The notes: generated by a model not told the origin, from the sequence alone. Shown: positions 1 through 12,773, numbered from the stretch's first letter. The stretch: DNA of 64,000 bases from Triops longicaudatus (GCA_022885665.1 JAGQDJ010000008.1:62001-126000); one strand, 5' to 3'. Numbers and translations: made by a program.

Positions 1-12
1 ATAATTGTTGAA

Positions 13-467
13 TTACGTGACAGATGGACGGTTTCCTAATGTGTGGTGCTTCACGATATTTTTTTCATCGCCAGAGAGATCTTTACATGTGCGAAGCTTG
101 GATCTGTCTTTGTTTCCTATTAAATACAAATTAGTTTTTAAAACTAACCTAAAAAAAATAGAAAAATAACCTGCATCCCAGCTTTCTCTGTCTGAATCCA
201 GTCGTCGTTTCTTAACGTTTGGCGTCCTATACACTTCGCTCTTCTTACTTGAAGAATAGTGCGACTAAAACGGAATAACAGTTTTTTTCATAAATTATTA
301 TCAAATATATTCGAACATATTTTGAAAGCGAAGCACTACAAATTCGAAAATAGACACCACACCTCATTGTCAGGAAAGTCGTCCTCTTCAGCTGTCGCTT
401 GTTCTTCACAAACTGAGATATTTGAAACTTCTTTACTTTCGTCGTTGAATGACGCGGTCGCAGCCAT
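13..467 (-). CDS. Small charged protein with C-terminal LGNRP motif, three exons
   Basis: Exons on the minus strand are 467-363, 243-171 and 116-13; together they give 282 nt, 93 residues and a TAA stop. Phases agree (0, then 1) and all sites are GT-AG. The start ATG follows an in-frame upstream ATG in the same exon; I chose the inner one (MAATASFNDES) because the outer one is in another frame. The protein is acidic in its first third (EEDDFPDNE), then basic (NVKKRRLDSDRES, a possible nuclear signal), and ends HTLGNRPSVT. LGNRP also occurs in the RNA-export adaptor PHAX, but the rest does not look like PHAX, so I give no function. It is probably a nuclear, disordered protein. The polyadenylation site lies outside the window. 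An alternative exon 2 acceptor three bases downstream would drop one Lys. Confidence 0.55.
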
Positions 468-879
468 GGCTGTAAACAAGCTCTGAACATCTGAAGCCTC
501 TATTCGTAGACAAACAGATAAAGCTTAAGGGCGTGGTTTTTGGAAGGTTCGTCATTATTGGCTCATCCAAGAGCGCGTTTTTCAATGAGCATGCTTTTAA
601 AGCAGTACTTTTGTAATACTTGTTTCATGTATATTCAGCGCCAAACCACCAGCTTTAGGCACGAACATTAGCGTAGTATACATTAGGCTTGATTTCGGTT
701 GTTTATTTGTTATCACACACAACAACAAATGGAACGAAACCTACTGGCACAAAATTGAACATGGACTCGTTTTTTTTTTCTTTACGAAGGTTTCTTCGCT
801 CTTCCACTTCCGAATCTAAAAATTTCTTCCCAGACGCTTTTCGGTGGGTAAAAGCGCCATTTTTAGCGAGTTGAACGTC

Positions 880-1001
880 CTACTGCGAGCCTGAATTTGC
901 GGCCACTTTACGTTGGATCTTCGACCCAGAATTCACTGCTTTGTGAAACTTCTTTCGATGAGCTCTAATGACTTGCTGAATCAACGTTTCTCTTGTTGGC
1001 A
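880..1001 (-). CDS. Possible first exon of a small basic protein, unrecognised
   Basis: An ATG at 1001 opens a 40-codon frame beginning MPTRETLIQQVIRAHRKKFH and ending at a TAG at 880-882. It is strongly basic with an amphipathic look. A donor-like GTAGGA overlaps the stop, and a second open stretch with an acceptor (about 730-828, ending DNK and a stop) lies just downstream, but the phases of the two do not join cleanly. It may therefore be a real two-exon gene with a boundary I have misread, or chance. It would be divergent from TEX261, about 620 bases apart. Confidence 0.25.
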
Positions 1002-1621
1002 TTTTAAAAGGAAAGTTGTCCCTTCCATATTTCGCATAAGCCAAATTGACAAAAATCTTAAAAGTAATATTAAAAAGACACATGGAAAGTCAAAAGTTGC
1101 GTTTTCGGTACGGTTTGGACTTGAAGCGTTTTTGACAGTAAGTTGGGTGCTGTGTGAATGGCTAGATTAGGAAAAATCGGATTTTCACACTAGTAGAGTG
1201 TTACAACGATTATACCATGAACTTTGTCTTGAAAACATAATCTGTCATTTTCCTTACAGCAACACACGTCCATTTCGTCCCACCCCAAGTCCAAACTCTG
1301 TGCCCGCATCTCATTTTGTAGAGTTTGAAGAGCTCCAAATTCTCGTGGTCATTTGATCTTAATTTTGTGTAATCTTATATGGTAGCCAGGTAAATTTTTT
1401 AATAAAAAGGAATACAGTGATCCCCCCATGTACACAGCTAGAAATTTTGCAATATTTTTTCAAAAACTTGCACGAAAAATGGGGCTGTAGCTCAAAAGTA
1501 CACACCTACAAGCCAGTGGTGCTACATTCGCTGTTCAGGCGTTAACAGCATTCTCTATCTCACGTGTACCAAAACATTTGATTATTTTTGCCGGTTTGGC
1601 CAAGGTTTTAGTCCTTGAAAA
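1002..1621. promoter_or_regulatory. Intergenic spacer upstream of TEX261
   Basis: This 620-base AT-rich stretch lies directly upstream of the first TEX261 exon and between it and the doubtful minus-strand ORF. It must contain the TEX261 promoter and leader. I see no convincing core promoter motif. Confidence 0.35.
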
Positions 1622-4600
1622 ATGTGGTTTTTATTCACCCTTAGCCTTTTTTCAATGTTTTTTCAAATATGTTTTGTAACTTTAGCTATAGGTAAGTGAT
1701 TACATTATTTCCTTTCAAGCGTATTTTTCAAAACCTTTGAATATAAAAAATCACAAGTGATTTATGACGTTTGTTAAAAACAATTGAAAAACCAAACCAT
1801 TGAGTTTTCACGCTGTATATTTTAGGTCATAAGCTTTTAACATCGTTTAAATAAAAGTAATATACATTCAATGTGTATTGTAACAACGGTTTAGAGTCCA
1901 TTTTTTCGGTAATTCCCGGTTGATTCAGCGTCAATATTACTTATGTATTCAACCTTGTTACAGTTATGTATAACTTTAAAAATTTCCCCATTTTTTATGC
2001 AGCAGTTTCATTGACAAGGAGGTAGAGTCTAGCTCATATCAACAATAAACAGAACGCTTCAGCTCACTGTAATAGCTTCAGTTCGTTTGTATTTCAAAGA
2101 ACAATATCCCGTGAATTCTGAGTCTGAAATAAGAAAAGCTACAGCATTATTTAAAAAAGAGTAAAATGTTCCTAGTTTATTCTTAATAGTAATTTATTAA
2201 CATAATCTGCGCTGTTATCGGGTTGCAGGACCTTTTTTATTTGAACGTATGCAATCTTAGGACTGAATTGAAAGTTCACTAAAATGCGAACAGATGGCGT
2301 TAATGTCTACTCCGCGATCTTACCTTACAATTAAATAAAATAAATGCAAAAATGAACAATTCATTCCTTGTAACTGTGCAGCATCGATGTGAATTTCTCA
2401 CATTATTTAAAACATAAGATTTTAGCTAATTTTGAATCAACATGATTTAAACTAGTAATTCTTATGGCTTGTTCCACTAAGTAGCTTAGTTCCACTAAGT
2501 ACATTCAACCCTTAGCCTATGGAATACGGCCATGATAGCTGTAGCGAAGCTTTGAGTGCTCTATTTTGTGGTCCTTTTTGCTGTAATGAAATTATTTCTT
2601 TTGAGTCTAAAAATAATCGATCCTAGCGAGGCTGTCACTAGTATGTTTTTATTAAGTTACCGTTGGACGCAATAAAAATATTTCTGTCCTAGCAATCTAT
2701 TTCCGAACTGTTTCTCAGGATTCAAAGTACCGTTGCGAAAAGCTATGAATGCGTTCTATAGTGCTTTGTTTGGAAGGCTCGATTGATGTATTTTGTTTTG
2801 GTAAGGCCTCATTTTCCCTTGAGAGACTTGGTAAAAAATAGATTTTTGCTGTTGTTCTGTCATCGTCCTTCATTTCTTAGCGCGTTAATACCCTTACAGT
2901 AAATTAATAAAAAATCAATTTGGAAGTTTGATAAGAGGACTCAGGGCAGGAACGAAGAAATGATAATAATTTTGTAAATAAACATTTCTAAAGCACATGA
3001 TTGGAAACCTTAAAAAAGCTGTAAACAGGAAATAATGTAAGAAGTGGGTGAAAAAGTTATGGCTTTTGGAGCTCGATCTGACGTTCAGGAAATTGGTACA
3101 GATATGTCTCGACGAGCTTGCAAAAGAATCCCATTTTCCCCAAGAGACTTGGGCTAAGTATTTGAAAGATTTAGGAGTCGAAAATATTTATTGCTCGTTT
3201 CCTTACTTGTATCCAATATTTATTCGAAATCTGAACCTAACAGAATTCGAACAACTCTCAAGATTGTTTTCGTTTTCTTATTAATAAAAAATACCAGAAT
3301 TAAGGTTTGCTATACATGTTTAGAGAGGAAGCTTAAAACCCAGAAAATTTTATTTATAAACATTTTCCTCTTTTATATTGACTCACTTGTATTGTATCTT
3401 TAATCTCGGACTTACATTCTTCTATTTCAGAACTTGTAACTTTGCTTTCTTTTGTTTTCTGTTAGCTTCTGGATTGTACTACTTGGCGGAATTGGTGGAG
3501 GAGTATACGGTAACTACCGGCAAAATGATTCGTATATTAACCTTGGTAAGATTTGATAATTGACTAACACTTTTTATCCGATAGAGATAAGTTTTAACAG
3601 GAAAGTGGAAGTTCTCAGATCGACTAATTTGGATAGTGTATTTTTGTGTACTTTTTTTCTTTATTATTCGTTTATTATTTTTCTATTTATTTTTATTTTG
3701 ATATTTTTTATTCTTTTATTTATTTATTGTATCTTTTGAGGTAGTTGGAGATTAATTGGAGTGGATGCCTAGTTTTACGACTTTGTCCGAAAATAATTGC
3801 ACAGTGAATGAATTGTGCATACTCATTAAGGAAACTTAATTCACCTTCCTCTCCTGCTTAATCTAATTAACAAAATTAGCTTTTCCTACAAACTAATTGC
3901 TTCCGTAAATCTGCCTCGCAAATAAGTCCATACATTGCTACGTTTCCTTTCCGTTTAACTCCGTCAAATGAGCAAGTTCATGAAATTGGTATACGGATCA
4001 TTATGATGTCTATAAGTTTGGCAATTTTGGAGCGATAATGAAAGCTCGTTAACCAGTTGACATGCCGGTGAATGGCTCGTTGGCTCCTTTGATCATTTGT
4101 GGGAGCTAAAAGGTCAAGCGGTGTTAATTCTTTCTTTTATTTTCTCGTTCAACAGACCAATTTGGTGATCCAGTTAGGGCTTTTTATCTTTGAGTCGTTC
4201 CCGTTTTCCATGCTAGTCTGCAATGTGGTTCATCAGCTGGCCAATTTGATGATTTTGCGCACTTTCCCCTTTTTCGTCGTCTTGTCGCCCGCTTTCGTCG
4301 CCAGTTTAGGTACAAATCCCATATTGGGCCATTTTTCTGATTTCTTTTATCATTCTTATTATCTCCTTTGGCTCGTCTTGATCATTGTCGGTGTCTTTCT
4401 TTGTATTTCTTGTTCTGTTACGTTTCCTTACGTTTGTGTTCGTTTCATTCGTAATGAAGAGTGGCAATCGCATCTTCATGGAACATGAGAATTAACAAGA
4501 CCCGTGTACAAGGACACTCCAATCGTGACCTTTCCTTTGTCATTTATTAATAAGCATTTTTGACATCGCTGCATTTCGTCTTTCAGCAGTTCTTTTTATT

Positions 4601-7600
4601 AATTCCATTTTTAAAAAAATATTTACTCGGGACATTAGTCAAATTTCATGGAAACGCAAAAAGTGATTTGTCGAAAACTTTTAAATATTTTTAATAATAA
4701 GTTTAAAAAATAACAATTTTTATATAAATAATATATTTAAATAATAATGAATTTAAATAATAAATTTAAAATATTTTTACGAGCACCAGTTTAAATTTGA
4801 CGTATTACCTCTATTATAATTTGTTTTAATATCAGAAACTTGACAGCGGATAGTTTGTCATTTTGGCATTACGTGAATACACGAAACTTGAAGCTTTTCT
4901 TGACACCTGAGAGAAAAGTCCTTTGGAGCGGATCCAAGACTGGCAATTTTCTGTGAAGGATTTCTTAACAATTTAATTTTTGTGCAGGGATGTAAAGCCT
5001 TTTGTAAGCCTGACGTGGGAACGTTTATTATGCGTTTTTTACCTCGCCTTTAAACTAATTGAATCAGCTGCAACAGAATTGGACCAGGCTAGGTGTCACA
5101 AAACTCTTGAATTGTTAAGGCGTTCCTAATGTTAAGCTTCTTTAGTGTGAAAAACCTTCGAGTAGTTAAGAATGTTTAATTTCAAAGAGAAAATGTAAAT
5201 TTTAATAGTGTATTAAGGAGAATAAAAGTTCTTTTAAGAGGTAAAAATTCAAGAAAAAAATGTCAAAATGAAAAAATCTTTTGAATGAAGCTCGGCAAAA
5301 AAGGTAGTATATTTATATTACTATATTACTATAAATATAAATATTACTATAAATAGTAAACTAGATGTAAAAGCATAATAAGAAGGTAAATCAAAGCCAC
5401 GTCTTGTGTATAATTCTCGCAAACCCGAGCTTCTCTATTAAATTTTCCATAAATAACTATGAAATCCCCAAGCACTTGTTTAATTTATTTCTTATTTTAG
5501 ATATTGTGAAGTATTTGTCTGATTGTGTCGCTTACAAAAGACTGCGTCTATAAAAAAGGGTTTGGAAGAAATTAGTGAAATCAGACGATTAAACAAATGA
5601 AGCTGCAAATGCACATATTCGTTACGATTATGAACACAACTATAAACATTGATAATTTCACTTTTAACATAAGTTAAAAGAACAGGGACGAGGTTTCTTG
5701 TAGTGAAAAAGAAAAGAAATCGATATCTGTAGAGAGTTCTTTTAGCTTAGGTCAGGTCAGGTTTTCAGTCGTTCGAGTCCGCTAATGAATTTATGAAGAA
5801 CGACGGGTTTTCGGCTACTTCTCTTCTCTTTTGCCTCTCAGAATTATCTGTCGTTTCTGGTTCCATTTGAGTGACGTATCTCTCTTGTTTTTCGTGTATT
5901 CACTTACTGTCAATTATCGAAGCAATTTTACTTATTCTTTTATTTGTCATTTTCTCTCCATAACTGTTCATTGTATCCCATTTACAGAGTCATGTAATAT
6001 TCATTTTTAATTAAATCAGGAGCTTTGGCTTGCTCTCTTGACAGATTTTTTCGTTTGCTCGTTATTCTAATTTCTGACTTTTTTTCTCTTATGCGTTCTT
6101 TTTTATTTTCTATGATTCCTCGTTTTCTCTTATTCTTTTATAGTATCCACCGTTACTAAGCTTTTTTTTATTATTATTTTTGCATTGACATCCCGCGTAG
6201 ACCTACGCTATTGCGGTGAATCAATCGATTAAAAGCAATAACAATTTTTTTACTTACTAAGCTTTGAAGTCATAGCTTATTTCAATAAGGTGCCATTTTT
6301 GGTATTTTTTTAAATAGCTGAAAGTAATAATTAACTTCTTTTCCCATATTTTTATCCTTTTTCTGATTCACTCTAACGTGTTGTTTTATTCCCACAGAAC
6401 GAAAGGCAGGAAACAAAGCAGAAAAGAGAAAAATCTGTAGAAAGAAATGTAGAAATGCAGAAATAGTAAAGCAAATCGACTTAGGCGTCATTCAAAATTC
6501 ATGCGCGAAGAGAAAGAAAGCTTTAGCTTAGGAAACATGTTACAACCCTGTTTTCACTCCTTGGGCTATTTGGAGAGCATCTTGAATGATTTTTATCCGG
6601 TTTTATGTTGTACTCGCTGTTTCGTGTGGGCATTCTTCTCTCGGTAGTTGAAACAATCGGAAGTCGCAATCAAAGCTTTCAGCTCTCCTTTTTCCCACGC
6701 TTGCATTGAACGTATTGATTTCCGAAACGAACGCGAGCTAGTGGAGAACAGAACTATAAAATTATTGAGTGCAAATCCGGCCGTTGTTGACAAGTTAGAC
6801 AATTCGTCTTGCAACGGCGACGAGGAAAAGCAAACTCGTATTGACGTAGGTTTGAAGGCTTAACTAGTTGAAGAGAAGACGTGTCATTTATAGCACTTAG
6901 GGTTGAGAAACTTTGGTTTTCAATGTAGCGTAATAGCAAAAAGGACCATGAAAAGCATTTAAGTGTTACTATCAACAAATCTTTGAAATATTTTTAACAC
7001 TAATTAATAAATTCTCCAGCTCTGATTTTGTGTTTAAGTCATCCACGAAGCTTGGTCATTTCAAAAGCAAAAATTCTTTGGAATATCCAAAATGCTTTCA
7101 GTAAAAAAAATGTCACGGATTGTTCACATTGTTTTGGAAATTAAGCTTCGTTATCTCTTCACATCGTCGCCTATGAAATTCAGCAAAAATTTCTTTACAA
7201 TTCTCAGCCTATTTTATTGGATATAGTGAACATGCACCTTTGAAAAAAGTCCCTTAAAAAATGATAGTAATAATAAAAATAAAAAAGTTCCATACTGGCC
7301 AAGTTATTTCCTCAGGCTGGATTTGCCAGCACTTCAAAAATTCATGCCGCGTCGACACTTTCAGCTCTGGAAACTTTATAACACGCTGTGCAATACCTCT
7401 GGAACCTGGTTGCAATGTCGGCATTTTGTACAGCTTTTCTCCTCAACGTCTTTCCACAGAGCCAAGACATTTTACATCCAAAATGAGTGCCATTTTTTGA
7501 GTAATTTTTTACTACAAAAATCTCTTTATGTCTGGAAACCTTTTACTTTTAGATTGAATTTGTTTCTTAAAAAAATCTAATTTATTTTCTATCTCTGGAA

Positions 7601-7807
7601 AATTCCGTATTTTTCTAGAATTTGAATTCGTGTTTTCTAGTCCGGGTGACGTTTTGTAACGTTTAGCTCGATCAATTCTTTCGGAAATATTCATGTGGTT
7701 TAGAGATGTAGGACGTTACCAATAAAGCTACTCTTTTTCTACCGTTGTGCATTAAAATCGCATGTTTCTCGTTTTCTTTGTATTATTTTATTTATTATTA
7801 TTATTAT

Positions 7808-7842
<35 letters not shown>

Positions 7843-9146
7843 TGTCTGAAGAATGCCATCTCATCTACGGAATATTTCCTGCAGAAAAGTAGCATGGATT
7901 TCTTATTCAAACAACGATCTAGCTTCTTGCGAATTAAGGAAACATTAGGCTTGTAAAGCACGCTTTTTGCGTTTTGGACAATTTACATTCTGTCTTAATG
8001 AAATGCGCTCATCTCTCTTTATTTTCTGATTTATTTTTTGTACTGACTTCCATTCCTAGCAACACTTTGCTCCAAATATTCCTTAGAGATTCCCAAGCTT
8101 TCTGTTCCTATTTTTTCAATACCTCGAAACAAGCGGATGAAGTGACGAAATCGTAAAAAATGGAAAAATGCATTACTTCTGTGACACTGAGCTAACCTGC
8201 ACGTGCCTTTGAGGAAAATACAATAAAAAATGGGGCATGATTATATACACCTTTGTTTGCTAAAATGACAAGAAACTCGGTGAAATCATTTTCTCTTCAT
8301 ACTCGTATTTCGTTTGTCACTTTACTGACGTCAGCAAACATTATTTTTGTGCATTTTTCTCCCTTGAGCATATGTAGCAAAAATATTATTAAACCATATT
8401 TACCGCATATTAGCATCTGTACCAAAAATAGACTCGATACTTAAATTTCTATTTATTTTGTAGATATCTCATGTTTGTTAACATTATTTTTTCCACAAGT
8501 ATCTTTCAGAGCTACAATCATTAACGATTTTGGACTAACATTGTTATTATATGTTATTAATATTGTTAGTATTGTTAGCATAACTCTGCTTTCGTTTGCT
8601 TGTTTCCCGTTTCTTGAATTTTGATGATTTTTCTTCACGCTTGAATGGTTTTCGTGCACGTGATAGGCTAATGGACCTTTTTTCGTATTTTCAGTAAGTT
8701 TGGGCATAAACCATTATTTGGCGTTTCAATTCTTCGGCCAGCACTATTATCCTTTTACGGAAGTTTTAGCTTATTTCACACTCTGTTTGTGGATCGTCCC
8801 GTTTGCCTTTTTCGTTTCGCTGACAGCCAACGAAAACATGCTTCCAACAACGTTATCGGAAGGACGACCCTTATTAGGTAAAAGTAATTATCTCTAACCC
8901 GAACGATTCATAGAACTCCATTTCATTCATGGAATTTTCATTAATTTCATTAATGGAGAAAATGAAGTCAAGGAGATTTTAAAGAATGTTTCTTATTGCG
9001 TACTGATTTTGTATATTTTTGAAGGCGAGCCTTCTGACGTGGTTAGTCATTATTTTTCACGGAAAAGCAAGAAATCCGGCTTGCTGTCGTTTTTCCATGC
9101 AACAGGGGAAACACTGTGGCCTCAGCGCGCCAAGAAAGCTTTCTGA
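1622..9146 (+). CDS. TEX261: TEX261/Svp26-like ER-Golgi membrane cargo adaptor
   Basis: Five exons: 1622-1691, 3466-3545, 4156-4309, 8695-8877 and 9025-9146; 609 nt, 202 residues (human about 196). Intron phases 1, 0, 1, 1 all match and every site is GT-AG. The family (yeast Svp26) consists of multi-spanning proteins of early Golgi and COPII vesicles that help load type II membrane proteins such as glycosyltransferases. Diagnostic stretches: MWFLFTLSLFSMFFQ at the N terminus, SGLYYLAELVEEYTVTTGK across exon 2, NHYLAFQFFGQHYYPFTE and VPFAFFVSLTANENMLPTT in exon 4, and DVVSHYFSRKSKKSGLLS in the last exon. Four to five hydrophobic segments are visible. Introns are very unequal: 1774, 610, 4385 and 147 nt. 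An AATAAA lies about 415 nt beyond the stop. Confidence 0.92.
1692..3465. other. TEX261 intron 1
   Basis: AT-rich intron. A 78-codon open frame (3048-3284) overlaps a second open frame starting at an ATG near 3060; neither has a recognisable motif, and two competing frames suggest chance. Confidence 0.6.
4310..8694. other. TEX261 intron 3 (4.4 kb) with repeats and one orphan ORF
   Basis: The intron contains AT-rich palindromic sequence near 4680-4760 and 5300-5360, a TTA microsatellite running into 32 T residues (about 7780-7841), and a 71-codon plus-strand open frame at 6648-6863. That frame has a polar, protein-like composition (for example RIDFRNERELVENR and NPAVVDKLD) and a possible acceptor (CGGTAG) just before it. 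I do not recognise it. Confidence 0.5.
7781..7841. repeat. TTA microsatellite followed by 32-nt T run
   Basis: Degenerate TTA units pass directly into an uninterrupted T tract. Read on the minus strand, this is an A-rich tail with a TAA microsatellite, as left by an old retroposon, but no retroposon body is recognisable. Confidence 0.8.
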
Positions 9147-10663
9147 TGTCTGTAAAGCGCCATTAGACTTCTTTTCTAAGTAACAAACCTGGGAAGGGGG
9201 AGTTTTGTAGCGAAGTAAAGGCACCTAACAATAATATAAGGGAATGAAGGCAGAAAGTGGACGTGTTCTATGAGTGTAACATCGTGAACTCCATTTCGCC
9301 AGGTTTTGCGATTTTTTATGCCCAAAGAGTCAAATTGTGTGAGCAATTTTTTCATGATTTTTAAGAGAAGCCTTGAAGGTAATTTTGCCTGAAAACGAGA
9401 ATGTTTTTAGCGAGTTTTTTTTCGTGTGAAGAAATGTTCATCACGTTTGGCGCTTTTTAAAAGAATTGTGAAATCCTGCATGTTTTTTTATAATTTGTCC
9501 GATACCAAACTGGAAACATTTGAAATCGTGTGCGGTGTTATGAAATATATTTTCTTGCAGCAATAAAAGGGCAGATTTGCAGGAATGTGTTGCTAATAAG
9601 GACGAACTTCGAGCTCTGAATTGGTAGAGCGGTCATTAATGTTGAGGAATCATGTTAAGGCTTCCAACACGGTTCGCCGAGTTTCTTAGGTTTCGCGAGG
9701 ATTGCAAGCTCTGAGTGCAAAGTTGGATGCCAGTCTAATTATTGCAAAATGGCAGGACGCCCCTGAAGGTGAAAACGGTAACGGCCAGAGTCCGAACTCG
9801 CACAAGTGAATCTTTTAATCTCGTACCTCTTTATAGTGTGCAAATCCGTTTCCTGAGAAACGAGTCTCATCACTTTTGCCATTTCATGTACTGCTGACGC
9901 TTCTAACTTTGGTCTTTGTATGTACGTGCCAGCAGTTGTGCACAGTTTGCATTGAATTTGGTTTGTTTCATTTTAAGTTTTCACGATTCACGGAAGGTTT
10001 TCAGGACTAGAGAAAGAGCAAAATGAAGTAAAGATTTACGTCTATTTACTTTCTGAGTAAACTTCCCTTAATTTCCTGTTTGAAAATTTAACGAGTTTCA
10101 ATGTACTGCACCAAACTCTAGTCCAACGTTATTCTAGCTAACATTTAAAAATATTATTTAACGTAAAACGCAATATTCTTGAGTTTTCGCCCCGACGCAG
10201 TCATTTAAAGCCTATATTGTTTATTAATTCCTCTCGTTCCTTCATACTTAAAATCCTAAATAAAGTTGATAAAAATTGACGATTGATTGACCTAAAAGCC
10301 GCAACGGGGCTTGGCAAATACTAAGAACACGCAATACGTCATTCTATTGGGACCTAATTGTAGCTTTCCTGCAGCGCACACGCTTGCTAATCGTGTTAAT
10401 AGTGTTTTCCTAAATAGCTCGCTTATAAGGAGCTACAGCGATTTGTTTTGACAAAATGATTATTCCCGTCGTGATTTATACTGCTTCAGGGTGTTTTTCG
10501 TCCAGTTCACTGGCAACTTTTGACAAACTTCATGTGAAAACTGCATGCCATGATCACCGGTTAACAATGCAACGCTTGTCTAGAAAGTTGATATTCGCGA
10601 ACTCGCTCACCCAGAAAGCTAGTTTCCGACGACGTAAATACTTGATGTTGACGCAAATACCCT

Positions 10664-10699
10664 TTTTTTGCACAAAGGCATTTGCCCTTGTGCAAAAAA
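10664..10699. repeat. Fold-back repeat, 17-bp stem
   Basis: The left arm (10664-10680) and right arm (10683-10699) are complementary over 17 bases with one mismatch and a 2-base centre. With so small a loop it is more likely a palindrome or transposon scar than a small RNA. Confidence 0.7.
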
Positions 10700-10945
10700 G
10701 TTTAAACCGTATGACGCCACCGAACGTCAGAATGACGAAGCAAGTCTGTTTACTGCGTTGGGAAGGAATTTTCTGAAATTGCGAGGGGAGAAAACGTTCT
10801 ATTATCCCATAAGATTAGTCTGCGTTACATTAACCACCGCAGTCTTAACACATTTTATCTCTGCCTTCACAGCTCTTTTCCTGGCAAATGATTCAATGAA
10901 GCAAAGGGCAATGGATCCCATTTTTTCTCAATAGGCTTGATAAAT

Positions 10946-11152
10946 CTATGTACTCGTCCCCATCCATAAATACGTATTATTGGAACTCAGTGATTCTGTG
11001 TACCATATACAGAGCTTTTGGTTGATAGCTAAATGCCAATCTCCCTTTGTAGTCCCCCCTTTTAATGAACCCGGATCAAGAAGTTCCGCAAGAACTAAGG
11101 AAATCATCATGGGCAGAAGACAAGCAAAGGTTGATAATCGATACGTCATCAT
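10946..11152 (-). CDS. Weak candidate: short secreted peptide
   Basis: This is a 68-codon frame starting MMTYRLSTFACLLPMMISL. The first 22 residues look like a signal peptide (polar start, hydrophobic core, plausible cleavage after VLA). The remaining 46 residues have one Cys and no dibasic site, so this is not an obvious neuropeptide precursor. It could be the first exon of a larger secreted protein; I found no further exon. A hydrophobic frame of this length can arise by chance. Confidence 0.22.
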   Translation of the reverse strand: MMTYRLSTFACLLPMMISLVLAELLDPGSLKGGTTKGDWHLAINQKLCIWYTESLSSNNTYLWMGTST

Positions 11153-11846
11153 GTATTAGAGAGGGGTCGTTTGTACCAACGGATTCCCATTGTTCACCTA
11201 TACGCTAAGTCTCATTGATTATATTAAAATTCTAACGTTGATAATAAAAGTTCGTCATACTAAATGTAACATATTTTGGGCTGAATAAACTAATAAAAGT
11301 GCTTAGAAATAAAATTGCAAATACTAGTATTACCATAGTTTACTGTTATTATAAAGTATTAACTCCATTCTGGCCTGAAGAATTATAATTTTAACGTATA
11401 TCCCCAGTTTTCACATGTGTCAAACTGTTTTTCTGAACACATAACTTTCACTATTTTACAAGAAACAGAAAGCAATGCTCCGCAACTACGCAATGCATTG
11501 TAATGAACAAAGTGACCTCAGATTCAGTGAGTAATAAGCTTTCCTAGGACAACAAGTTGGTAATTTTTCATGGCAACAAGAAGTTCAAAGAATTTTTTTG
11601 CACATGTTCAGTGTCTTTGAGTTTTCACTAACACAAGGCAACCATGATAGTTAAAGGCTCCGTTTTTTCCCGAAAAGATACTATATTAACCAATCTTTTC
11701 TGTCACCTTAATCAAAACAGTTGCCATCTTCATCTTCAGGCTAGCGCGGTATTTAAAATTACCCAGCAACTTCTGATCCTTTTCCTGTGTTATGACTAAT
11801 GGCTTTTCGAGACGGGCAAGTGTATGGTTCAAATAAGACGCGACCT

Positions 11847-12055
11847 GCGAATAGCAAAAAAAAAAGCGAAACGCGAACCTCTAGTGGTAGCTTCTCAAGC
11901 GCGTTACGTGGGCTTGTATTGAATACCATGCTATCCACTTTCTGGGACATGCGAATAGCAAAAAAAGCAAAACGCGAACTCTAGTGGTAGCTTCTCATTC
12001 AATTGCGTTGCGTGGGCTTGTATTGAATACCACGCTATCCACTTGCTGGGACATG
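11847..12055. repeat. 104-bp direct tandem duplication, two units
   Basis: Units 11847-11950 and 11951-12055 both begin GCGAATAGCAAAAA and end CTGGGACATG. They differ by an A-run length change, a small insertion (TTCAATT) and scattered substitutions, so the duplication is not very recent. Each unit carries CTCTAGTGGTAGCTTCTC. Confidence 0.9.
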
Positions 12056-12771
12056 CTTTGATGCGAAAGAGAGATGGTTGTCAATTTCTGGGCCATCTGT
12101 GTGGCAATACACGCCTTTGTCATTTGCACAGCTCTTACTGTTGCCACGAGTCCGACACTGAAGGGTGTTAGAAACCCGAAATAGCATTGTGAAAAGCAAG
12201 CTGTTTGTTGGAGCTTTCTATGAAACTGTTTTTAAAATAAGCTGTACATCGTCTTGCTTCACATTTCTACATGACGAGAGTTCTCGATTGCCTCTTACCG
12301 TTAAATACATTTAAAATGAACCAAATCAGCACTAACTATGGATTAGATTTTACACATTTTAAACATCTTATTTTTTTTTTAAAAAAAGAATATAATTTTA
12401 GATTTAGTTTAAAGGGAATTTACGCAGGGGAAATTTGATTTTCTTGCGACAATTCAGCAAAGCTGTCTCCATGGTATGTCGTACAACTTGCGTAGAAAAT
12501 ATAAATTCTACGCGAAATCTAGCCACTGCATTTATAACCTTATTAAAGTCTAATTAAGTCTCCTTAGGCTGATGTACCTTCATTACATGCCGGAAGGACA
12601 TATACGCCAGTAGGTTACTGAAATATCCCTCTGGATAATTTGAAATCATGGTACGCGAGAGCGCAACGTAGTTTGTAAACGTACCCGAGTCGTTTTAAAT
12701 TCGTTACGGATTGACTCCTTCACCCCCTAACGATGTTAAATCACCCTCGCGAGGCTTAATTAGGTTGGAGC

Positions 12772-12773
<2 letters not shown>

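Noticed and set aside
3048..3284. 78-codon frame in TEX261 intron 1
   Set aside because: A second competing frame overlaps it, it has no motif or clean splice sites, and it runs into AT-rich hydrophobic codons.
4310..4488. Continuation of the TEX261 exon 3 frame past 4309 to a stop
   Set aside because: A good GT donor at 4310 joins in phase to 8695 and restores the conserved NHYLAFQF segment, so the extension is intronic.
5745..5790. tRNA-like boxes (TAGCTTAGGTCAGG and CGTTCGAGTCC)
   Set aside because: Box spacing is too short and no acceptor stem can be formed.
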